A DNA stretch of 37,533 nt from DATJFQ01 sp035495555 (GTDB lineage Bacteria > Acidobacteriota > Vicinamibacteria > Vicinamibacterales > 2-12-FULL-66-21), in the NCBI GenBank assembly GCA_035495555.1, contig DATJFQ010000083.1:1-37533 (forward strand), in the 5' to 3' direction. The number at the start of each line of letters is the position of its first letter. Within the stretch, counting starts at the first letter, position 1. The translations under genes were made by a program, and so were the position numbers. A model generated the notes under the pieces. The model saw only the letters and a list, made by a program, of their open reading frames with translations. It made no database searches and was not told the DNA's origin. Positions 1 through 7,448 of this stretch are shown piece by piece.

Positions 1-1
1 G

Positions 2-2110
2 CTTGCGGAGGCGCCGTCGAACGACGGATCCGCGGCGACGATGGCACATACCGATCCAGGTATGGTGGTCGGGACGGTCGGCTACATGTCGCCGGAGCAG
101 TTGCGCGGCGAGCCGGTCGACGCGCGCACCGACGTATTCAGTCTCGGCGCGGTGCTCTACGAGATGTTCTGCGGCGAGCGCGCGTTCAAGGGGAAGACGG
201 CCGTCGATACGATGACGGCGATCCTCAAGGAGGATCCGGCGGATTTCCCGCCGACGCTGCACGCGACGGCGCCGGCGATCGAGCGGATCGTGCGCCGCTG
301 CCTCGAGAAGAACGTCCACGAGCGCTTCCAGTCCGCGCGCGACGTCACGTTTGCGTTCGATGCGCTCTCGACGGCCAGCGGCGTGCAGTCGTCCGTCAGC
401 GGGATCGTCGCGACTCCGACGGTCGCCGCAGCGCGCAGGCTGACGCCCCAGTTCGTTGCCGCCGGTGTCGCGGCACTTCTGGTGGTCGGTGCGGGGGGAT
501 ACTTCGCCGGCGTGCGATTGGGAGACCACGCGCCGGGAGCGCCGACGATCACGCAGCTCACGTTCAGAAACGGCACCGTGCGCGGCGCGCGGTTTTCACC
601 GGATGGCGCAACGGTGCTCTACGCGGCCGCCTGGGACGGCGAGCCGATCGCGATGTACTCGACGCGCCCGGGCAATCCTGAATCAAGTGCGCTGAACCTG
701 CCGACCGCCGACCTGCTGGCGCTCTCACCGAGAACCAGCGAGTTGGCCCTCGCGTTGAAGCCGAGGATCGATGCGACCTTCTTCACCGCAGGCACGCTGG
801 CCCGCGTGCCGCTCTCGGGCGGTGCGCCGCGGGAAGTTCTCGAGAGCGTGACGTCCGCCTCTTACACGGCGGACGGCTCACAGATGGCAGTGATTATCGC
901 GACCCCGACCGCATATCGGGTCGAATATCCGCTCGGGACCGAGCGGCTCACGCTGCCGTATCTGATCAGCGACGTGCGGGTTTCGCCCGACGGCAAATCG
1001 GTCGCGTTCATTCCGCATCCGGGCGGAGGTGACGACGGTGCCGTGCAGGTGCTGGGACCATCCGGGCCGCCACGCACGCTATCCTCCGGCTGGCTCAGTA
1101 TCGGTGGACTGGCATGGTCGCCTGACGGCCGCGAATTGTGGTTCACCGCGACCGAGGTCGGCGGACTGCGTGCCCTGCGCGCCGTGACCGTCGATGGACG
1201 CCAGCGGCTCCTGTATCGCGCACCGGAACGGCTGCAGCTCGAGGATGTGGCCGCCGACGGCCGGGTGCTCCTCTCGGGGATCACGCTGCAGTCGCAGGTG
1301 CATTTCGGGTCGTTCAGCGGTAAGGCGGAACGCGATCTGTCGTGGTTCGATTACCCGTCCGCTCCGAGTTTGTCCGCCGACGGCACGCGCCTGAGCTTCA
1401 CGGAAAGCGGCGAAGGGGCGGGCGCGAATTACGGAATCTTCGTACGTCCGACCAACGGAGATCCGGCCGTCCGTATCGCGGATGGCGCCGCCAGTGTGTT
1501 GTCGCGCGACGGAAGGCGCATCGCCATCGTGAGCGGACCTTCGGGCAAGTCGCTTGTCATCGCTCCGACCGGGCCCGGGACGACCCGCTCGATCGACATC
1601 CACAACTACGGCTTCCTGGCGTTCGACTGGTTTGTCGACAACCGCCGAATCGCGCTCGTCGCCAAAGAACAAGGCAAGCTTCCCCGCACATACGCCGTCG
1701 ATGCGGACACGGGGTCCGTGACGCCGTTGACGGACGAACGCGTCCGGGTGCCGTTCGCGTCGCCTGACGGTGAGTGGCTGACAGGCGGGATGCGCGGCGA
1801 CCGCGTGCTCTACAATCTCCGGACGAAAGCGACCGTCCCCCTCAGGGGCAGCGAACACGACGACTCCACGGCCGGCTGGACCGCCGACTCACGCGCCGTG
1901 ATCGTATTCCAGGCGGATGATCACGCCTTGCAGGTGTTCCGCGTGGACATCACGTCTGGTGTCCGGTCACCGATAGCGACGATCGGCGGCTCCGATACGA
2001 CCGGGTTCGTTCAGTCCGGCGAGCTGACGGTCGCGGCCGACGGCGACCATTACGCGTATTCAGTCACCCGCCAACTGTCGCATCTGTATCTGCTCAAGTT
2101 CACCGAGTAG
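2..2110 (+). CDS. Ser/Thr protein kinase fused to a TolB/WD40-like propeller (5' end outside window)
   Basis: The reading frame is open from the first bases, so the gene is cut at its 5' end; 702 residues are visible. The visible part starts in the kinase activation segment (GTVGYMSPEQ about residue 24) and continues through the C-lobe (DVFSLGAVLYEM; CLEKNVHERF). The ATP-binding lobe and catalytic loop lie upstream. A single membrane segment follows at about residues 150-170, then about 530 residues with repeated SPDG/SADG motifs, as in TolB/PD40 beta-propellers. This layout (cytoplasmic kinase, one TM, outside propeller) is a well-known Acidobacteriota type. Substrate and signal cannot be read from the sequence. 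The next gene starts 110 bp downstream on the same strand with its own promoter. Confidence 0.9.
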   Translation, partial: LAEAPSNDGSAATMAHTDPGMVVGTVGYMSPEQLRGEPVDARTDVFSLGAVLYEMFCGERAFKGKTAVDTMTAILKEDPADFPPTLHATAPAIERIVRRCLEKNVHERFQSARDVTFAFDALSTASGVQSSVSGIVATPTVAAARRLTPQFVAAGVAALLVVGAGGYFAGVRLGDHAPGAPTITQLTFRNGTVRGARFSPDGATVLYAAAWDGEPIAMYSTRPGNPESSALNLPTADLLALSPRTSELALALKPRIDATFFTAGTLARVPLSGGAPREVLESVTSASYTADGSQMAVIIATPTAYRVEYPLGTERLTLPYLISDVRVSPDGKSVAFIPHPGGGDDGAVQVLGPSGPPRTLSSGWLSIGGLAWSPDGRELWFTATEVGGLRALRAVTVDGRQRLLYRAPERLQLEDVAADGRVLLSGITLQSQVHFGSFSGKAERDLSWFDYPSAPSLSADGTRLSFTESGEGAGANYGIFVRPTNGDPAVRIADGAASVLSRDGRRIAIVSGPSGKSLVIAPTGPGTTRSIDIHNYGFLAFDWFVDNRRIALVAKEQGKLPRTYAVDADTGSVTPLTDERVRVPFASPDGEWLTGGMRGDRVLYNLRTKATVPLRGSEHDDSTAGWTADSRAVIVFQADDHALQVFRVDITSGVRSPIATIGGSDTTGFVQSGELTVAADGDHYAYSVTRQLSHLYLLKFTE

Positions 2111-2135
2111 CCGGTTTGGATGCCCGTCGCCCCGC

Positions 2136-2163
2136 GCGCCGCACGCCGCACGCCGCGCGCCGC
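2136..2163. repeat. Heptamer tandem repeat RCGCCGC x4
   Basis: Four in-phase 7-nt units (GCGCCGC, ACGCCGC, ACGCCGC, GCGCCGC) fill the gap between the kinase and the ferritin-like gene. This is one of several heptamer arrays in the window, each with a different word. Confidence 0.7.
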
Positions 2164-2207
2164 GTCACTACCTCAGCCGTCGCTCACGAGTGGCGTACAA
2201 CGTGCAC

Positions 2208-2213
2208 TACACT
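2208..2213 (+). promoter_or_regulatory. -10 box TACACT, leaderless start of ferritin-like gene
   Basis: TACACT lies 7 nt before the ATG at 2221, with no Shine-Dalgarno between them. The position predicts transcription starting at or next to the start codon. No good -35 box is visible. Confidence 0.5.
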
Positions 2214-2220
2214 CGTGAAT

Positions 2221-2769
2221 ATGGCGAAGCAGCAGCAACCGCAGAAACAGCAAGTCAGACCGCAGCAGCAATCGAAGGCGCAGCAGCAGTCCGCTCCACC
2301 GCAGAACGACCCCAATCAGCCGCGCTCGTTCACGCGCGAAGACCTGATCGACGCCCTGAACGAGGACCTGTCGCGCGAATACCAGGCGATCATCGCGTAT
2401 GTCGTCTATTCACAGGTGATCAAGGGCGCGCAGTACATGAACATCGCCGACGAACTCGCGAAACACGCGAAAGAGGAACTCGAGCACGCGCTCAAGGTCT
2501 CGTATCACATCGACTATCTTGGCGGGGAACCGACCGTCACCCCGAAGCCGGTGAAGACGTCCGACAAAGCCGAAGACATGCTTCGATTCGATCTGGACAA
2601 CGAGAACCAGACGGTCAAGAACTACCGCGAGCGCGTGCGGCAGGCGGAGAGTCTCGGCGAGTACGGCATCGCTGAAGATCTCCGGGAGATCCTTCGCGAT
2701 GAGCAGGAACATCAGAACGATCTCGCCACCGCGCTGGGCATCGACGTCCCGGACGTCTCCAAGTTGTAG
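2221..2769 (+). CDS. Bacterioferritin-like diiron ferritin-fold protein
   Basis: A 182-residue four-helix ferritin-like protein, probably cytoplasmic, for iron oxidation/storage or peroxide protection. The diiron ligands are visible: E53, E86-L-E-H89, E128 and E161-Q-E-H164. Spacing between paired ligands (33 residues twice) matches bacterioferritin. The haem-binding Met of bacterioferritin, which sits between Glu and His of the first ExxH, is Leu87, so haem binding is unlikely. Residues 1-36 are a Gln/Pro-rich extension not needed for the fold. The frame is open further upstream, but that part translates the heptamer repeat; the ATG at 2221 is chosen because a -10 box stands 7 nt before it. 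The exact ferritin subfamily is uncertain. Confidence 0.85.
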   Translation: MAKQQQPQKQQVRPQQQSKAQQQSAPPQNDPNQPRSFTREDLIDALNEDLSREYQAIIAYVVYSQVIKGAQYMNIADELAKHAKEELEHALKVSYHIDYLGGEPTVTPKPVKTSDKAEDMLRFDLDNENQTVKNYRERVRQAESLGEYGIAEDLREILRDEQEHQNDLATALGIDVPDVSKL

Positions 2770-2796
2770 CGCGAGATTCGGCTGCTGCCCTCGACA

Positions 2797-3738
2797 TCAC
2801 CGCGGTGCGCCTGACGCGCCGTTTGCGGTGAACGCGATCGACAATCCGTACGGCAGAAACGCCAGCTTGTCGTGATCCACCAGCGGGAAGATGCCGGATT
2901 CGGGAATCCTGAATTCGAGCGTCGCCCCCGCGCCCGCCGGCACACCGTGCGTCTGCACGTTGTGCTGCCATTCGGTGCCGCCGTCCGACACCCGCTCGAA
3001 GAGGCTGCCGACGACGTGGACCGCCGCGGTCGATGGGCCAACGTTCACGAAATACACCCGCACCAGGTCGCCCGCGGCGACGGCCACCGGCTCGTTGTCC
3101 AGGCGGCCGTTGAACATCGAGAACAGTTCGTCGTTCTTCGCGGTGCGCGCCGGGTCCGTCCCGGGGATGAGCCCTGACGCGTCGCGCGCGCCGAACACCG
3201 CGTCCTCGACGACCACGAGTTCGCGCGCGGCTGGAAGCGCGGGGCGTCGCGGATACACGATCATGGCGCCGTGCAGGCCGCTTTTGATGTGGATGTCGGT
3301 CACCGGGCCGGCGGAGCAGTGATACATGTAGACGCCTGGGGTGTCGACCGTCTTCGTGATCGTCAGTGTCTTGCCGGGCGCCACCGGCCCGTACGCACGC
3401 GCGTCGATCATGAGCCCATGCGAGTCCAGTCCGTGCGACGTCGTCCCCTTGTTGTGCACGCGGATGGTGATTGTGTCGCCTTCGCACGCTTCGATTGTCG
3501 GACCGGGGAGATGACCGCCGTACGTCCAGGCGGCGAACCGCGTACCCATCCCGAGGTCGACGGTGGTCTCGATGACGTCGATGTCGACCGACTTGTCGCG
3601 TTGGGCGCCGCACGTCTGCTGCTGGCCCGCGATCGCAGGCATGTTCTTCGTGCTCAACGGCGCCCCCGCGCGGTGGCCACACGCAGTAACGGCGATAACC
3701 GCCAATGCAGCCGTCAACGACCGGCAGATAGGTCCCAC
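2797..3738 (-). CDS. NirK-like two-cupredoxin lipoprotein with altered copper site
   Basis: A 313-residue exported protein; VTAC with Cys20 is a lipobox. Two cupredoxin domains align with copper nitrite reductases (NirK/AniA). Type 1 ligands H102, C141 and H150 are present, but the axial Met of NirK aligns with Leu155 (SGLHG instead of SGMNG). Type 2 ligands H107, H140 and H241 (HVVGSLFERV, as in AniA HVIGEIF) and the catalytic Asp (D105) are kept. No His occurs between residues 157 and 240, where NirK has its catalytic His. So it is a member of the NirK-like fold that may be an oxidase or copper carrier rather than a normal nitrite reductase. The GTG start follows an AAGGAG site embedded in the end of the upstream gene, whose stop is 1 nt before it, so the two are translationally coupled. 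Confidence 0.8.
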   Translation of the reverse strand: MGPICRSLTAALAVIAVTACGHRAGAPLSTKNMPAIAGQQQTCGAQRDKSVDIDVIETTVDLGMGTRFAAWTYGGHLPGPTIEACEGDTITIRVHNKGTTSHGLDSHGLMIDARAYGPVAPGKTLTITKTVDTPGVYMYHCSAGPVTDIHIKSGLHGAMIVYPRRPALPAARELVVVEDAVFGARDASGLIPGTDPARTAKNDELFSMFNGRLDNEPVAVAAGDLVRVYFVNVGPSTAAVHVVGSLFERVSDGGTEWQHNVQTHGVPAGAGATLEFRIPESGIFPLVDHDKLAFLPYGLSIAFTANGASGAPR

Positions 3739-3739
3739 G

Positions 3740-5182
3740 TCACGCTCCTTGTGCGGTCGCCGGTCTCTCGTACGCGTGCCGCAGAATGTAGCCAGCCTGC
3801 ACGGTGTCGAGTGCAGTCGCGACCAGCAACAGCCACCCGCTCACGCGAATGATCGGCACGGTTCCCGACGCGAGCCCCCACACGAGAAGCGGCAGTCCCG
3901 TCCACCACAACCCGACGACGATCAGTTGCGCCGGGTGCCACGGCATATCGTGCGGTGGCGTGACCGGCCCTTTGTAGTTCGTGTTCGTCATCGCCCAGTA
4001 CCACGCGAACGTGGGCAGGAGGCGTCCTTTCATCGCGACGATCATCTGCGCGAGAAATCCGACCAGTCCAAGTACGCCGTACGCCATGGCAATTGCCGGT
4101 GTCGACGCCATCACCGGAGCGAACGCGAGCCACAGTCCCAGGACGCAGGCCGCGACGAGCGACAGCAGAGCAGCGGCTGCGTGCAGCACCGCAGGATCGG
4201 GCGTGCGGATCGCCGGCGGCCTGGGCTTCCGATGACGAAGCATGGTCGTCACGACGCTGAGAAAGGTCGCGATTCCGCCGACGACCAGGACCGCGAACAC
4301 CGGCACCGCACGGCTTCGGAGAAGAAGAGAGACGAAGAGGCCAGCCGTCCCCGCTTCGATCAGCACGGCGCTGGCCCACAGCCGGCGTCCCCGCGGCATC
4401 TCCGACGGTAAGACCATCGGGAGCAGCCGGTAGGCGACGCCCACGACCATCAGGGTCGCCCATCCGATCGCGGCGAGGTGCGCGTGCGCGTAGACGTTCG
4501 TGAGCGTGTAGCCGGGCAGGAACGGGTGCACTTTCTGGATGGCCAGCAGCACGCCCATTACCGCGGCTCCCGCGATGTTCAGGAACGCGAGCAGTACGTG
4601 CGCCCGCACCGCGGGCTCGACGCGGTCCGACCGGAGCGGCTTGATTGCGCGCACGGCCGCGATCAGGATTCCGGCGCCCGCCGTGCCCGCGGACCACGCC
4701 ATGCCGCCGTACTCTTCGATCCAGAAGTGTCCGACCATCCCGATCACCCCGATGGTCAGCAGCGCGAACGCGACGTAGTCGCCCCAACGCGCCGGGAGCG
4801 CGACGCGCAATGCCATCGGCGCGACGATGTACAGCGTCCCCAGGATCGAACCGGTGATCCAGCCAAGCGTCACCAGATGGACAAGGCCGAGCATCCTGGG
4901 GTGATAGAAGAAGCCTGCGACGCTGCGGGGATCGCGCGCGACCGCCGTGAACGCCAGAAGCAGTGCGCCATGCGCAACGGCCAGATACAGAATCGGAAGG
5001 AGGCGTGGCGGAATGAGAGAGCGTGCCTGTGACACGCTACGCCAGCGCGGTCCGGCAGGTGCCGCGGCGCGTGGCAAGCCGAAAACCGAGCGCCGCGCCC
5101 CCGAGGTCCGCGCACCCGTTCGCAGCGTCGGTGCGATCGCCGGGCCGGATGCGCCGAACTGGGGAAGCGTCCACGGCGCCAT
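3740..5182 (-). CDS. Multi-TM heme-copper oxidase subunit I-like / NnrS-like protein
   Basis: A very hydrophobic protein of about 480 residues with roughly 12 membrane segments. His-rich helix motifs (HPRMLGLVHLVTLGW; NVYAHAHLAAIGW) resemble those of proteins annotated as cbb3-oxidase subunit I-like or NnrS-like, where such His bind haem. I cannot point to a complete haem-copper active site, so enzymatic oxidase function is not claimed. It is the first gene of a two-gene operon with the NirK-like lipoprotein, which suggests a shared copper or nitrogen-oxide role. The ATG at 5182 is chosen; the frame is open to 5314, but the extra 44 residues are not membrane-like and look non-coding. A longer N-terminus remains possible. 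Confidence 0.65.
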   Translation of the reverse strand: MAPWTLPQFGASGPAIAPTLRTGARTSGARRSVFGLPRAAAPAGPRWRSVSQARSLIPPRLLPILYLAVAHGALLLAFTAVARDPRSVAGFFYHPRMLGLVHLVTLGWITGSILGTLYIVAPMALRVALPARWGDYVAFALLTIGVIGMVGHFWIEEYGGMAWSAGTAGAGILIAAVRAIKPLRSDRVEPAVRAHVLLAFLNIAGAAVMGVLLAIQKVHPFLPGYTLTNVYAHAHLAAIGWATLMVVGVAYRLLPMVLPSEMPRGRRLWASAVLIEAGTAGLFVSLLLRSRAVPVFAVLVVGGIATFLSVVTTMLRHRKPRPPAIRTPDPAVLHAAAALLSLVAACVLGLWLAFAPVMASTPAIAMAYGVLGLVGFLAQMIVAMKGRLLPTFAWYWAMTNTNYKGPVTPPHDMPWHPAQLIVVGLWWTGLPLLVWGLASGTVPIIRVSGWLLLVATALDTVQAGYILRHAYERPATAQGA

Positions 5183-5358
5183 TCTACCTGCGGGCGAAGT
5201 GACGTGTCTGTCAGCGGCGGCCAAAATCGTAATCGGACAGCGGCACCACCAGTCCCACTGCATCTCGTAAGTCACGTTCGGAGCAGCAGTTAGAGCGTGA
5301 TGATGCTGCGGCACCGGGGTTGCCTCAGCGGACGGGATATTCCAGGAGGTCCTGACCT

Positions 5359-5484
5359 ATGACCCGCACCATCGGCGCCGCAATAGGGCTGCTGCTCGTC
5401 GTCTTGTTCTTCGCGTCGCTCGGTTTCGAGCGCGTCCGTTCCGCGTCCTCCGCGCCCGCGACGTTCACCCTCGCGCGGCGGTGA
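5359..5484 (+). CDS. Small single-pass membrane protein (41 aa)
   Basis: A 41-codon ORF with a near-perfect Shine-Dalgarno, AGGAGGT at 5344-5350, 8 nt before its ATG. The protein has a short basic N-terminus, one hydrophobic segment (about residues 5-22, IGAAIGLLLVVLFFASLG) and an Arg/Ser/Ala-rich tail ending in RR. It is divergent from the heme-copper-like operon. The ribosome site and the single TM make it more credible than a chance ORF. Function unknown; a small regulatory or stabilising subunit of a membrane complex is possible but unproven. Confidence 0.55.
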   Translation: MTRTIGAAIGLLLVVLFFASLGFERVRSASSAPATFTLARR

Positions 5485-5486
5485 AC

Positions 5487-5591
5487 GGGGTCAGACCCCG
5501 GTCGCTGATTTACACAGGGTCAGACCCCGGCGGTCGCTTTACACACTCCCGCCGGCGAATGGGGTCAGACCCCGGCTGTCGAATTACACAC
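5487..5591. repeat. Three palindromic repeats GGGGTCAGACCCC
   Basis: Units at about 5487-5516, 5517-5545 and 5561-5591 share the palindrome (G)GGGTCAGACCCC (6-bp arms, one central A), then a TCG-containing stretch and TTACACA. Palindromes of this kind are typical of REP-like elements mobilised by Y1/RayT transposases; no transposase is present here. The third unit contains the stop codon of the luciferase-like gene. Confidence 0.75.
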
Positions 5592-6560
5592 TTCCGCGAC
5601 GATCTCGTACGACCGCAGCCGCGCCTCGTGCGCGTAGATGTGTGACATGACGATGAGTTCGTCCGGACGCATGCGTTCGACGAACCCCTCGATGCCTCGT
5701 CTCACGACGTCGCGTCCGCCGACGATCGAGATCGACTGCAGTATTGGAATCTCAGAGGGGTCGAAGGGAACGACCTCCCTCTCCCATTCATGACTGGGCG
5801 GCGGCAGTTGAATGGGGTTTCCCGTTCGAAGGCTCGCCACCGCCTCCCTCCCCGACGACGCCAACCACCGCGCCTCATTATCCGTATCTGCTGCGACGAC
5901 GTTCACGCCGAGGATCAGGTACGGGGATTCGCGGTCGATGCCCGTACGGAACCGAGAGCGATACATGTCGACAGCGGGAATCATCTGCTGCGCCGCGAAA
6001 TGCGACGCGAAGGCGAACGGCAGCCCGAACATCGCGGCCATCTGCGCACCGAAGAGACTCGACCCGAGGATGTAGATCGGCACGTTCAGGCCCGCGCCGG
6101 GCACGGCACGCACGGCTTGTCCCTCTTCGGGATGGAAGTAGGACAGGAGTTCCAGGACGTCCTGGGGAAATGCCTCGGGATTGCTGGCCAGCGTTCGACG
6201 CAGCGCGTGAGCGGTCGTGTGATCGGTGCCAGGGGCGCGCCCAAGTCCGAGGTCGATCCGTCCCGGAAACAGCGACTCGAGCGTCCCGAACTGCTCGGCG
6301 ACGACGAGCGGCGCGTGATTCGGCAGCATGATGCCCCCCGCGCCGACCCGAATGCGCGAGGTCGCGCCGGCGACGTGCGCGATGACGACGGCTGTCGCGG
6401 CGCTCGCGATTCCGGGCATGTTGTGATGCTCCGCGATCCAGAACCGCGTGTATCCCCAGTGCTCGGCGTGACGCGCCAGGTCGACTGAGCGGGCGAACGC
6501 CGCGGCGGCATCGGAGCCCTGGGTGATCGGGGCAAGATCGAGGATCGACACGCGTACCAT
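5565..6560 (-). CDS. LLM-class (luciferase-like) flavin-dependent oxidoreductase
   Basis: 331 residues of the luciferase-like monooxygenase TIM-barrel fold, single-component type resembling YhbW/MsnO8. Typical blocks are FWIAEHHNMPGIAS near the N-terminus, the GAGGIMLPNHAPLVVAEQFGTLE strand-helix and the SPYLILGVNVVAADT region. It probably uses FMNH2 from a separate reductase; the substrate is unknown. The start is set at the ATG opening MVRVSILDL, since family members begin just before this strand. The last residues (CNSTAGV) and the TGA stop are encoded inside a palindromic repeat unit, so the original C-terminus was probably replaced by the repeat insertion. The next gene is divergent, 48 bp away. 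Confidence 0.88.
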   Translation of the reverse strand: MVRVSILDLAPITQGSDAAAAFARSVDLARHAEHWGYTRFWIAEHHNMPGIASAATAVVIAHVAGATSRIRVGAGGIMLPNHAPLVVAEQFGTLESLFPGRIDLGLGRAPGTDHTTAHALRRTLASNPEAFPQDVLELLSYFHPEEGQAVRAVPGAGLNVPIYILGSSLFGAQMAAMFGLPFAFASHFAAQQMIPAVDMYRSRFRTGIDRESPYLILGVNVVAADTDNEARWLASSGREAVASLRTGNPIQLPPPSHEWEREVVPFDPSEIPILQSISIVGGRDVVRRGIEGFVERMRPDELIVMSHIYAHEARLRSYEIVAEVCNSTAGV

Positions 6561-6594
6561 GCGTCCAGTGTGCCACGCGCGCCGCAATCCGCAT

Positions 6595-6600
6595 TACACT
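6595..6600 (+). promoter_or_regulatory. -10 box TACACT, leaderless start
   Basis: TACACT ends 8 nt before the GTG at 6609. There is no Shine-Dalgarno in the gap. This is the same arrangement as at several other genes in the window. Confidence 0.5.
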
Positions 6601-6608
6601 GCCGGGCG

Positions 6609-7130
6609 GTGGATCCGCGCATCGAGCGCATTCTGGCGGAGCAGCAGCGCCTCCGGTTTCAGGGCGTGTCCGGTTCCGAATTCGGGGGGACGATCCGGAT
6701 CTCGGACCGCCTGCTGAACGAGTGCATCGCGGCGGCGCTGCCGCCGGACCTTCCGATTCGCGCGCTGACGGTCCGCTGTCGTGAAGGCAACTGGCTCAAT
6801 GTCAGGGTGACCCTCGCGAAGCCATCGTTCCTGCCTCCGCTCAGCGCCGAGCTCGCCATCGAGCGTCAGCCGACGCTGCCGCACGATCCGGTGGTCGGGC
6901 TGCGCCTGACCGGCGGCGCCGGCTCGTTGATGAAATTGTTCAATTCGCCGTTGCGCCGCGCCGTCTCACTGCCGCCCGGGATTCAGATCGACGGCGACCG
7001 CGTGCTGATCGACATCCGCGCCGTCCTGCAGGAAGGCGGACAGGCGTCGTGGCTCGATTTCGTCCAGCAGATGTGTGTAGGGACGGAAGAGGCGGGAATC
7101 GCGGTGATCGTACTGGCGCGCGTGCCATGA
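6609..7130 (+). CDS. Conserved-looking protein of unknown function (173 aa)
   Basis: I do not recognise this family. The 173 residues are soluble, without signal peptide or TM helix. After an N-terminal helix (about 1-18) the pattern alternates in a beta-rich way (GGTIRISDRLLNECI; NWLNVRVTL; AELAIERQP; GLRLTGG), ending in IQIDGDRVLIDIRAVLQ. The mix of amphipathic strands is reminiscent of lipid-binding folds, but this is only an impression. The GTG start is picked because it is 8 nt downstream of a TACACT box; an upstream ATG at 6570 would place the promoter inside the gene. It is divergent from the luciferase-like gene. Confidence 0.7.
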   Translation: MDPRIERILAEQQRLRFQGVSGSEFGGTIRISDRLLNECIAAALPPDLPIRALTVRCREGNWLNVRVTLAKPSFLPPLSAELAIERQPTLPHDPVVGLRLTGGAGSLMKLFNSPLRRAVSLPPGIQIDGDRVLIDIRAVLQEGGQASWLDFVQQMCVGTEEAGIAVIVLARVP

Positions 7131-7135
7131 AGAAA

Positions 7136-7163
7136 AGTCGCCAGTCGCCAGTCGCCAGTTGAT
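7136..7163. repeat. Heptamer tandem repeat AGTCGCC x3 plus one degenerate unit
   Basis: Units at 7136, 7143 and 7150 are identical; the fourth is AGTTGAT. It starts directly after the stop codon of the unknown 173-aa gene. Confidence 0.7.
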
Positions 7164-7239
7164 TCGAAAGTTGCGGACGAGCGAGTGAGCGGCAGCGTGG
7201 ATGGGGTGCGGTGGGCGAAGGCTCCCCATAAAAGAAAAA

Positions 7240-7332
7240 GGGATCCACGAGAGCCCTCGCACGTCAGATTGGGCGCGCGTGTCCGTTTTACGGAGGTGCG
7301 CGGCGTTCGTGCGATTGAATCTCGTGGATCCC
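7240..7332. ncRNA. 93-nt nested inverted repeat, possible structured RNA
   Basis: Three nested stems can be read: GGGATCCACGAGA (7240-7252) with TCTCGTGGATCCC (7320-7332), 13 bp perfect; TCGCACG (7257-7263) with CGTGCGA (7308-7314), 7 bp perfect; and an apical hairpin TCCGT-TTT-ACGGA (7282-7294), with GCGC/GCGC pairing possible below it. The small internal loops are more like an RNA or single-strand DNA structure than a simple terminator, and no U-run follows. Strand and transcription are unknown. Confidence 0.45.
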
Positions 7333-7448
7333 ACACGTTCACCCGGCGGGAACTCCACGCAAAGGCCTCCTTTTGTGAGAGAGGCGTTCTGACCACAATA
7401 TGGGCGCCGATCGCCGCCGCGTCAAGGGGTCGGCGGCCGCGCTGGCGA

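Larger units (their letters stand above)
7131..7448. other. 318-bp convergent gap with heptamers and a large inverted repeat
   Basis: This gap separates two genes that converge. It holds about three and a half heptamers AGTCGCC (7136-7163) and the inverted repeat at 7240-7332. I see no ORF with a ribosome site and no clear promoter. Confidence 0.6.

Noticed and set aside
5487..5591. Possible short CRISPR array
   Set aside because: Repeats are palindromic, of unequal spacing (about 30 and 44 nt), with hardly any spacer, and no cas gene is near.
7240..7332. Integron attC site
   Set aside because: The ends lack the GTTRRRY / RYYYAAC core sites, and no integrase or cassette array is present.
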